From assembly GCF_000282335.1 (NCBI RefSeq), contig NZ_AKJM01000187.1, positions 1-52,899 of the forward strand: DNA of 52,899 nt, in the 5' to 3' direction. The stretch is from Pseudomonas sp. GM48 (GTDB taxonomy: Bacteria; Pseudomonadota; Gammaproteobacteria; Pseudomonadales; Pseudomonadaceae). The notes below the pieces were generated by a model. It worked only from the letters and a program-made list of their open reading frames with translations. It did not search any database and was not told the DNA's origin. Every line of letters starts with the position of its first letter. Position 1 is the stretch's first letter. Of the stretch, positions 43,606 to 49,925 are shown piece by piece. Position numbers and translations under genes: made by a program.

Positions 43606-44847
43606 ATGGCTTTGATCGTACAGAAATTTGGAGGCACCTCGGTCGGCACTGTCGAGAGAATCGAGCAGGTCGCCGACAAGGTTAAGAAATTCCGCGATGC
43701 CGGCGATGACCTGGTGGTTGTGCTGTCTGCAATGAGCGGCGAAACCAACCGTCTGATCGATCTGGCCAAGCAAATCAGTGGCGACGGCCAACCGGTTCCG
43801 CGTGAGCTGGACGTGATCGTCTCCACCGGTGAGCAGGTGACGATTGCCCTGTTGGCCATGGCGCTGATCAAGCGCGGCGTGCCGGCGGTATCGTACACCG
43901 GCAACCAGGTGCGAATTCTCACGGATAGTGCGCACAATAAAGCGCGTATCTTGCAGATTGATGACCAGAAGATTCGCGGTGACCTGAAGGCGGGTCGTGT
44001 GGTGGTTGTCGCCGGTTTCCAGGGCGTCGACGAACACGGCAACATCACCACCCTCGGTCGTGGCGGTTCCGACACCACCGGCGTGGCGCTGGCGGCAGCC
44101 CTGAAGGCTGACGAATGCCAGATCTACACCGACGTCGACGGCGTCTACACCACCGATCCGCGTGTGGTGTCCGTGGCTCAGCGCCTGGACAAGATCACCT
44201 TCGAAGAGATGCTGGAAATGGCCAGCCTCGGTTCCAAGGTATTGCAGATCCGTGCGGTCGAGTTCGCCGGCAAGTACAACGTTCCGCTGCGCGTACTGCA
44301 CAGCTTCAAGGAGGGTCCGGGCACCCTCATTACTATTGATGAAGAGGAAACCATGGAACAGCCGATCATTTCCGGTATCGCTTTCAACCGCGATGAAGCC
44401 AAGCTGACCATCCGTGGCGTGCCTGACATCCCGGGCGTTGCATTCAAGATTCTCGGCCCGATCAGTGCCGCGAACATCGAAGTCGACATGATCGTGCAGA
44501 ACGTTGCGCACGATAACACCACCGACTTCACCTTCACCGTGCACCGCAATGACTACCAGGCGGCGCAAACCGTGCTGGAAAAAACCGCTGGCGAACTGGG
44601 TGCCCGTGAAGTCGTTGGCGACACCAAGATTGCCAAGGTGTCGATCGTCGGCGTTGGCATGCGTTCTCACGCAGGCGTGGCCAGCCGCATGTTCGAATCC
44701 CTGGCCAAGGAAAGCATCAACATCCAGATGATCTCGACCTCGGAAATCAAAGTCTCCGTAGTGATCGAAGAGAAGTACCTGGAACTGGCTGTGCGCGCTC
44801 TGCACACGGCTTTCGAACTGGACGCGCCGGCCTCCCAGGGCGAGTGA
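43606..44847 (+). CDS. lysC: Aspartate kinase (monofunctional, alpha/beta type)
   Basis: The product has 413 residues from MALIVQKFGGTSVGTVERIE. It phosphorylates aspartate, the first step to lysine, methionine and threonine. The kinase domain holds KFGGTSV (7-13), GVDEHGNITTLGRGGSDTT and YTDVDGVYTTDPR. Two ACT-domain regions follow from about residue 265 (TIRGVPDIPGVAFKILGPIS; KVSIVGVGMRSHAGVASRMF) and would give feedback control. An in-frame ATG at residue 250 with its own GAGGA SD could yield a separate regulatory beta subunit of 164 residues, as in Bacillus and Corynebacterium LysC. A terminator follows. Confidence 0.95.
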   Translation: MALIVQKFGGTSVGTVERIEQVADKVKKFRDAGDDLVVVLSAMSGETNRLIDLAKQISGDGQPVPRELDVIVSTGEQVTIALLAMALIKRGVPAVSYTGNQVRILTDSAHNKARILQIDDQKIRGDLKAGRVVVVAGFQGVDEHGNITTLGRGGSDTTGVALAAALKADECQIYTDVDGVYTTDPRVVSVAQRLDKITFEEMLEMASLGSKVLQIRAVEFAGKYNVPLRVLHSFKEGPGTLITIDEEETMEQPIISGIAFNRDEAKLTIRGVPDIPGVAFKILGPISAANIEVDMIVQNVAHDNTTDFTFTVHRNDYQAAQTVLEKTAGELGAREVVGDTKIAKVSIVGVGMRSHAGVASRMFESLAKESINIQMISTSEIKVSVVIEEKYLELAVRALHTAFELDAPASQGE

Positions 44848-44857
44848 TGCGTTTGCC

Positions 44858-44892
44858 AAAAGGCGCGGTCTGACCGCGCCTTTTGTTTTTTT
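44858..44892 (+). terminator. Intrinsic terminator after lysC
   Basis: AAAAGGCGCGGTC and GACCGCGCCTTTT pair around a single base, followed by GTTTTTTT. Very strong. Confidence 0.92.
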
Positions 44893-45035
44893 GAATGGCA
44901 GGGCTCCCGAGACTGTTCTTTTGCTCGCGCTAGTCAATACTCAGGCATGTAGGGCTGCGACCGCTCCGGTTGTGGGTCGAGTGCCTTTTTTTTGCAGACT
45001 GTTGTCCCTGAAATGAAATGCGTGAGGAGAAAGGT

Positions 45036-45224
45036 ATGCTGATTCTGACTCGTCGGTGCGCAGAAAGCCTGATTATCGGTGATGGCGAAATCACCGTGAC
45101 CGTGCTCGGCGTCAAAGGAAATCAAGTGCGCATCGGTGTTAATGCTCCCAAGGAGGTGGCCGTTCACCGGGAGGAAATTTACCTGCGTATCAAGAAAGAG
45201 AAGGACGAAGAACCAAGCCATTAA
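45036..45224 (+). CDS. rsmA: Carbon storage / secondary metabolism regulator RsmA (CsrA)
   Basis: The product has 62 residues from MLILTRRCAESLIIGDGEIT with GAGGAG and AAAGG before the start. It binds GGA motifs in mRNA leaders to control translation and is itself titrated by small RNAs of the RsmY/Z type. The conserved TVLGVKGNQVRIGVNAPKEV and VHREEIYLRI complete the fold. Position downstream of lysC and upstream of tRNA genes is conserved in pseudomonads. A 188-bp gap upstream holds its own promoter, not identified. Confidence 0.96.
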   Translation: MLILTRRCAESLIIGDGEITVTVLGVKGNQVRIGVNAPKEVAVHREEIYLRIKKEKDEEPSH

Positions 45225-45243
45225 TTTTTATCGTTTTTTATGT

Positions 45244-45272
45244 TTGCAAACGGGGAAGAAGCTGGTTAATAT
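45244..45272 (+). promoter_or_regulatory. Promoter of tRNA-Ser(GCT)
   Basis: TTGCAA and TAATAT are separated by 17 bp; the tRNA begins 15 bp after the -10 box. Confidence 0.6.
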
Positions 45273-45286
45273 ACGCCCCGTGTTGC

Positions 45287-45377
45287 GGAGAGCTGGCCGA
45301 GTGGCCGAAGGCGCTCCCCTGCTAAGGGAGTACACCTCAAAAGGGTGTCGGGGGTTCGAATCCCCCGTTCTCCGCCA
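45287..45377 (+). tRNA. tRNA-Ser(GCT)
   Basis: GGAGAGC pairs with GTTCTCC; the 7-base anticodon loop is CTGCTAA (anticodon GCT). A long variable arm (ACACCTCAAAAGGGTGT), the T loop GGTTCGAATCC and encoded CCA are present. Length is 91 nt, as expected for a class II tRNA. Confidence 0.97.
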
Positions 45378-45442
45378 TTATTTGCGTAGTACGTTGTAAT
45401 CTGGCTTTTTCGGTAAGTTGTTGAAATTACTAGAAAAAGTGT

Positions 45443-45470
45443 TTGACATAGAGATTAGACGGCCTATAAT
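45443..45470 (+). promoter_or_regulatory. Strong sigma-70 promoter of the tRNA-Arg pair
   Basis: A perfect TTGACA and a perfect TATAAT are separated by 16 bp and followed by a GC-rich GCGCGGC discriminator, typical of stringently controlled stable RNA genes. The first tRNA-Arg starts 15 bp downstream. Confidence 0.85.
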
Positions 45471-45484
45471 GCGCGGCAACAAAT

Positions 45485-45561
45485 GCACTCGTAGCTCAGC
45501 TGGATAGAGTACTCGGCTACGAACCGAGCGGTCACAGGTTCGAATCCTGTCGAGTGCACCA
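45485..45561 (+). tRNA. tRNA-Arg(ACG), copy 1
   Basis: GCACTCG pairs with CGAGTGC; the anticodon loop is CTACGAA (ACG, read as ICG). The T arm is ACAGGTTCGAATCCTGT and CCA is encoded. Length is 77 nt. Confidence 0.97.
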
Positions 45562-45633
45562 TTTAAGAGTTATTTATAGCAATGTAAGTAACTTGGCTCC
45601 AACCAGTTGTGATCTGGTCTAAAAACACAAATT

Positions 45634-45710
45634 GCACTCGTAGCTCAGCTGGATAGAGTACTCGGCTACGAACCGAGCGGTCACAGGTTCGAATCCTGTC
45701 GAGTGCACCA
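45634..45710 (+). tRNA. tRNA-Arg(ACG), copy 2
   Basis: Identical over all 77 nt to copy 1. The 72-bp spacer differs and shows no promoter, so both are likely cut from one transcript ended by the terminator at 45718. Confidence 0.97.
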
Positions 45711-45717
45711 TACAACA

Positions 45718-45745
45718 GAAAGCCCGCATTTAATGCGGGCTTTTT
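45718..45745. terminator. Bidirectional terminator shared by tRNA-Arg and the DUF4124-like gene
   Basis: AAAGCCCGCAT pairs with ATGCGGGCTTT around TTA, followed by T on the plus strand. The minus-strand gene ends inside it: its TAA stop codon (45730-45732) is the loop. Confidence 0.88.
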
Positions 45746-46248
45746 GCCGTCCGGGATTTGGCTTTTCCTTTCGTGCATCCCTTCTCATCGAACTCCACCT
45801 GTGCGCTGCGACCTCGCTGGGTGTCGTAACGGTAGCTTGTCGTCGAATTGCGAATACTGATCTTGTCTGGCTTGCCGAGGGCGCTCTCGACGTCTTGTTG
45901 GCTCATGCCGGCTATCACTCGCTGATTGATGATCGCGTCCCGGCGCTCCCTGGCACTGATCAGGTTTCCACATTTGTCCTGCGTCTGGCCGACCACGGTC
46001 GGCTCTCTCCTTTTGATTATCATACCTGACGTTTCACGGGGTTCGGCTTCCGGCATGAGCGCTATCGTGCTGCCAGGTGTAAAGGTGCGGACATCCTGAA
46101 GTGAAGCGCTTTCTCCTGCGGCACAGCTCAGCGTCGTGAAGGTAATGCGCCCATTGGCCGCCTCGCAGCGGTGAACGGTGGTGGCAAGTGCCAGGGGCAG
46201 GGGGCTGAGCAGGGTGAGCAGTAAAAGGAATTGTGCAATCGATGGCAT
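45730..46248 (-). CDS. DUF4124-like exported protein
   Basis: The product has 172 residues. A signal peptide (MPSIAQFLLLLTLLSPLPLA) leads into VHRCEAANGRITFTTLSCAA, the DUF4124 pattern (a short domain with two Cys). The second half, VIAGMSQQDVESALGKPDKI then SYRYDTQRGRSAQVEFDEKG, resembles the SmpA/OmlA-like (BamE-type) repeat found in envelope proteins. Function is unknown; envelope location is inferred. The tail is basic and its last codons and stop lie in the shared terminator. Confidence 0.78.
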   Translation of the reverse strand: MPSIAQFLLLLTLLSPLPLALATTVHRCEAANGRITFTTLSCAAGESASLQDVRTFTPGSTIALMPEAEPRETSGMIIKRREPTVVGQTQDKCGNLISARERRDAIINQRVIAGMSQQDVESALGKPDKISIRNSTTSYRYDTQRGRSAQVEFDEKGCTKGKAKSRTAKSPH

Positions 46249-46568
46249 CGGGCGTCCTCCATGACGTTCCTTTTCAAGGGTAGCGGCTACAATTTTCGAA
46301 GGGTGTGTGTTTTCTTTTCAGAATGCGTCGTCGCATTTTCATGGATCAGGACGATGCTCAAGTTTGTTGTGCAAGCGCTTGTTTCAGCCAAGATTTTTTA
46401 ACGTTTAAAACCGTCAGGCGGTGTATCATTGCGCCCGTCAGCCCCGCCGGGGCTTGTGGAATATCTCCATGGACTTACCCAGTAGTTACTCAGTACCCCG
46501 TTTTACCAATCATGAATTGACTGATTGATCCTTCCGGCGTGCCCCGCTGCTGGGAGTGGAGTTCGCCT
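46249..46568. other. Leader/promoter region of mgtE
   Basis: About 320 bp without a convincing gene. A TATCAT hexamer (about 46423) could be the -10 box. A short perfect hairpin AGCCCC-GCC-GGGGCT at 46440-46454 lies in the expected leader. A metal-sensing role cannot be judged from sequence. Confidence 0.35.
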
Positions 46569-48011
46569 ATGTCCGAAGTTGAAGTAAAGAAAACGCAGGA
46601 AAGCTTGCAGGATCGCCTGGCTCAGGTGGTTGAATTGCTGCAGCGCCAGCGAGTTGTAGAAGACCTGACTCACCGCCAGGAAGGCCCGCATCATGACCGG
46701 GTCGAGAACCTGGTTCACCGGCAGAACCTCGTCGAGTTGCAACGCAAGCTCGATGACCTGCACTCCGCCGACGTCGCCTACATTCTTGAAGCCTTGCCGC
46801 TGGACGATCGTCTGACGCTCTGGCAACTGGTCAAGGCCGATCGCGACGGCGACATCCTTCTCGAAGTATCCGATTCGGTTCGTGAATCGCTGATCGCCGA
46901 CATGGACGATCACGAGCTCCTGGCGGCGGCCAAGGACATGGATGCCGACGAACTCGCTGACCTGGCCTCCGAGCTGCCGCGAGACGTCGTCCATGAGCTC
47001 ATGGAGACCCTCGACCAGCAACAACGCGAACGCGTGCGTTCGGCCCTGTCCTATGACGAGGAGCAGGTCGGTGCGTTGATGGACTTCGAGATGGTGACTA
47101 TCCGCGAGGATGTCAGCCTTGAAGTGGTCCTGCGCTACCTGCGTCGTCTCAAGGAGTTGCCGGGTCACACCGACAAGCTGTTCGTGGTCGATTACGACGG
47201 CGTCCTCAAGGGCGTGTTGCCGATCAAGCGTTTGCTGGTCAACGATCCGGACAAACAGGTTTCCGAGGTGATGGCCAGCGATCCGGTGAGTTTCCACCCG
47301 GACGAAGATGCTTACGATGCTGCCCAGGCGTTCGAGCGTTACGACTTGATCTCCGCGCCCGTGGTCGACAAGAACAACAAGCTGATCGGCCGTCTGACCA
47401 TCGATGAAATGGTCGACCTGATCCGTGAAGAGAGCGAAAGCGAAGTTCTCAACATGGCGGGTCTGCGTGAAGAAGAAGACATTTTTGCGTCGGTCTGGAA
47501 ATCCCTGCGTAACCGCTGGGCCTGGCTGGCGATCAACCTGATCACCGCGTTCGTGGCTTCTCGGGTAATCGGTTTGTTTGAAGGCTCGATCGAGAAGCTC
47601 GTGGCGCTTGCGGCCTTGATGCCGATCGTGGCGGGGATCGGTGGTAACTCGGGCAACCAGACCATCACCATGATTGTCCGGGCCATGGCATTGGACCAGG
47701 TGAGCACCGGCAATACCTCGCGCCTGATGCGCAAAGAGTTGGCAGTAGCGTTGATCAACGGCGTGATATGGGGTGGGGTGATCGGGGTGGTCGCCTACTT
47801 GCTGTACGGCAGCTGGTCTCTCGGTGTGGTGATGACCGCCGCGATGACGCTCAACCTGTTGCTGGCGGCGTTGATGGGGGTTTTGATTCCGATGACGCTG
47901 GCGAAGATGGGGCGCGATCCTGCGATGGGTGCCAGTGTGATGATTACCGCCATGACCGACAGTGGCGGCTTTTTCATCTTCCTGGGGTTGGCAACCATCT
48001 TCCTGCTATAA
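46569..48011 (+). CDS. mgtE: Magnesium transporter MgtE
   Basis: The product has 480 residues from MSEVEVKKTQ; the upstream frame from 46539 lacks family similarity. An N-terminal MgtE_N domain (LDDLHSADVAYILEALPLDD) precedes two CBS domains (from about 200 to 320; MASDPVSFHPDEDAYDAAQA), the Mg2+-sensing gate. Five membrane segments follow, starting at WAWLAINLITAFVASRVIGL, with the selectivity region PIVAGIGGNSGNQTITMIVR. It transports Mg2+ and other divalent cations across the inner membrane. A terminator follows. Confidence 0.95.
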   Translation: MSEVEVKKTQESLQDRLAQVVELLQRQRVVEDLTHRQEGPHHDRVENLVHRQNLVELQRKLDDLHSADVAYILEALPLDDRLTLWQLVKADRDGDILLEVSDSVRESLIADMDDHELLAAAKDMDADELADLASELPRDVVHELMETLDQQQRERVRSALSYDEEQVGALMDFEMVTIREDVSLEVVLRYLRRLKELPGHTDKLFVVDYDGVLKGVLPIKRLLVNDPDKQVSEVMASDPVSFHPDEDAYDAAQAFERYDLISAPVVDKNNKLIGRLTIDEMVDLIREESESEVLNMAGLREEEDIFASVWKSLRNRWAWLAINLITAFVASRVIGLFEGSIEKLVALAALMPIVAGIGGNSGNQTITMIVRAMALDQVSTGNTSRLMRKELAVALINGVIWGGVIGVVAYLLYGSWSLGVVMTAAMTLNLLLAALMGVLIPMTLAKMGRDPAMGASVMITAMTDSGGFFIFLGLATIFLL

Positions 48012-48024
48012 AGTCCCTTTCACT

Positions 48025-48051
48025 AAAACCCGCGATCTGGCGGGTTTTTTT
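48025..48051 (+). terminator. Intrinsic terminator after mgtE
   Basis: AAACCCGC and GCGGGTTT pair around GATCTG and are followed by a T-run, 13 bp past the mgtE stop. Confidence 0.9.
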
Positions 48052-48069
48052 GTGCCCGGATTTCAGGCG

Positions 48070-48098
48070 AAAAAAAAGCCAGCGATCAGGCTGGCTTG
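48070..48098 (-). terminator. Intrinsic terminator after amrZ
   Basis: On the minus strand AAGCCAGCCTGATCGCTGGCTT is followed by a run of T. It is 16 bp past the amrZ stop. Confidence 0.9.
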
Positions 48099-48113
48099 AA
48101 CTTTCTGGCTGAA

Positions 48114-48440
48114 TCAGGACGCGTCGGAGGCCATTTCAGCGTCATGGGCGATCAGCGAAACCAGGGCGTTCTGCTGCCGGTGGGAGAGTTGCCGGAAGCG
48201 CTGCAGCAACTCCCGTTCGTGCAAGGACAACTCCGGGCTGTCCAGGCGCATGCTCAACTCTTCTCCCAGTGCGCCTTCCTGAATAAGACTCTGCTCGAGG
48301 CGCGCAATGATTTCGGAGTTCATGCTGCGATGATGATTGCGAGCCACCTCGGCAATGCGTTCACGCATTCCGTCTGGCAGACGTACGACGAACTTGTCAG
48401 CCGTACGGCTGGAATAAATTGCCTGTTTCAATGGGCGCAT
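48114..48440 (-). CDS. amrZ: Ribbon-helix-helix regulator AmrZ (AlgZ)
   Basis: The product has 108 residues, the size of AmrZ. The Arc-type ribbon-helix-helix is TADKFVVRLPDGMRERIAEV followed by ARNHHRSMNSEIIARLEQSL; the C-terminal oligomerisation part is LDSPELSLHERELLQRFRQL then SHRQQNALVSLIAHD. In pseudomonads AmrZ controls alginate, motility, biofilm matrix and cyclic-di-GMP genes. The long leader suggests control by AlgU, as in P. aeruginosa. It is convergent with mgtE. Confidence 0.95.
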   Translation of the reverse strand: MRPLKQAIYSSRTADKFVVRLPDGMRERIAEVARNHHRSMNSEIIARLEQSLIQEGALGEELSMRLDSPELSLHERELLQRFRQLSHRQQNALVSLIAHDAEMASDAS

Positions 48441-48853
48441 ATATTTAACCGGTTAGTTCAGGGGAGCGGTTTTCGGGATTGGCCGCAGGATGTCTGGTAG
48501 GACAAGCGCTCTGACCAAATGTTCAACCTGAATTGATAGAGGCGCGCATCATGCCCCAAATCAGCCAGATCCTTGGCGTCAATTCTGTGACAAATATTGA
48601 ACTGTATAAAGGCTTTCTGCCAGCACCAATTATCAGAAATGCATATTGGTTTGAAAAGTTCGACCGCGCCGTATCGTTTAGCGCCTTCTCCACCCGATGA
48701 AAGGTATCTGACAGCCAGGAAAAACAGGACTCGATCTCTGTTCCTTGCCTTTACAGAATAGTGGCAAATGGCCGATTTACTAGGGGGAGTCTTATGGCGG
48801 GGGGGAATTCAGGATGGATGGCAGGCCCCTGTGCCGGATCTGCCATACCCGGA
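48441..48853. other. Long upstream region of amrZ
   Basis: About 410 bp with no convincing gene on either strand. It holds an AlgU-like promoter (48633-48661) on the minus strand. Long leaders are known for amrZ. Confidence 0.4.
48633..48661 (-). promoter_or_regulatory. AlgU (sigma-22)-like promoter for amrZ
   Basis: On the minus strand GAACTT and TCTGA match the AlgU -35 and -10 elements exactly, but the spacing is 18 rather than the usual 16-17 bp. A weaker GAACAT-N16-TCCTA lies nearer the gene. P. aeruginosa amrZ is AlgU-dependent with a long leader, which fits. Confidence 0.4.
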
Positions 48854-49033
48854 TTAGCGCAGGACCGGATCAAACTTGATCTTGCGTCCGGCAATCAGGG
48901 CAAGTACGAAAAGAGCGCTGAATACACCGCAGGCGATCAGAGGGAGGGTGACGACCATGTCCTGGGTCAATGACAGATGAAATATGCCGCTCAACAAGGC
49001 GAGGACGAAAAAACTCGCGGCTGATCTGGACAT
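48854..49033 (-). CDS. Small two-span inner-membrane protein
   Basis: The product has 59 residues from MSRSAASFFVLALLSGIFHL, with AGGAG at good distance. Two hydrophobic spans (FFVLALLSGIFHLSL and LIACGVFSALFVLALIAGR) and a short cytoplasmic tail RKIKFDPVLR. It probably forms an operon with the 73-residue gene 23 bp upstream. I recognise it only as a type of small conserved pseudomonad membrane protein; function unknown. Confidence 0.7.
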   Translation of the reverse strand: MSRSAASFFVLALLSGIFHLSLTQDMVVTLPLIACGVFSALFVLALIAGRKIKFDPVLR

Positions 49034-49056
49034 GCTGTGCTCCTGGTGAGGGTCAT

Positions 49057-49278
49057 TCAAAATACCAAACGTTCGGCAGACGGAGCCGGCACCAGAATAT
49101 TTTCCTGGCTGGCAAAGCCGTGCTGATCGCTCTTCACTGCCAACTGCGGGGCTTTCTGCAGTTGAAGGTAATGTGGCATTCGCTGGGCAACCTGCGCTGC
49201 ACCGCTCTCGGGGGTAAAATGAAAACCCGGCAAAACCGTCAGGGCGATTGCATTCGAGAGTAAAAGGGCGCTGATCAT
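49057..49278 (-). CDS. Small hypothetical protein with N-terminal hydrophobic segment
   Basis: The product has 73 residues from MISALLLSNAIALTVLPGFH, with GGAGG about 8 bp before the ATG. The N-terminus could be a signal anchor; the rest (FTPESGAAQVAQRMPHYLQL, QKAPQLAVKSDQHGFASQEN) is soluble and unrecognised. A longer frame to 49431 includes codons unlike the rest and is not favoured. It precedes the small membrane protein on the same strand. Confidence 0.6.
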   Translation of the reverse strand: MISALLLSNAIALTVLPGFHFTPESGAAQVAQRMPHYLQLQKAPQLAVKSDQHGFASQENILVPAPSAERLVF

Positions 49279-49570
49279 GAGGCGGGCCTCCGTTGTTCTG
49301 TGAGAACAGCTGAAGCAGCACGCGTGCCAGAGTCTATCGGCAATTAAATTCATTAAAAACAACGAATTAGAATATTTTTGCGAAACGCCGATCATTGCAT
49401 TTTGCAATGATGGCTTTTTGCGCTGATGCAATTTGCACGGTAAACAAATCCGCGCCCGGCAGAGGCGTCTGCCTACACTTAAAAAGCCCTACGGACGACA
49501 TGACAAAAGCTAGCCCGACCGTTAACATGCACGCCGTCCATCGCACCGCGTTTCGTCGTGGTCAACATGT

Positions 49571-49647
49571 GTCTCAGTAGCTCAATTGGATAGAGCATCC
49601 CCCTCCTAAGGGGAAGGTTGGCAGTTCGAACCTGCCCTGGGACACCA
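49571..49647 (+). tRNA. tRNA-Arg(CCT)
   Basis: GTCTCAG pairs with CTGGGAC (one G-T pair); the anticodon loop is CTCCTAA (anticodon CCT). The T arm is GGCAGTTCGAACCTGCC and CCA is encoded. Length is 77 nt. It is followed by the giant adhesin gene after about 280 bp without a recognisable gene. Confidence 0.96.
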
Positions 49648-49925
49648 TATTTTGCAGCTCCCCCGCCTTATACCTGTTTCAACCCTTCATTTTCACCACT
49701 TGTAGATAAAGTTCGACACATTCAGGTACCTGAGATTTATCAAATCCATCAGCTCTACCTTCGCGACTTCCCCTCTCCTCTCCCAAGTAGTCTGAATCTC
49801 CCATCCCGCCTGGGAGTATCGGTCGATGTGCAGCCTGCGGTGCTTGTTCATAGTTGTGACCTATAGAGAACAGAAAATGGTCCAAGGTCGACCTCCGATG
49901 ACTGGACCCCGCCCAGGAGAAAGTC

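Noticed and set aside
48761..48973. 70-codon plus-strand frame upstream of the small membrane protein gene
   Set aside because: It overlaps the better supported minus-strand gene and shows no protein-like features.
49648..49925. Possible attachment-site duplication of the tRNA-Arg(CCT) 3' end
   Set aside because: No second copy of the tRNA tail was seen before the adhesin; a copy could still lie beyond the window.
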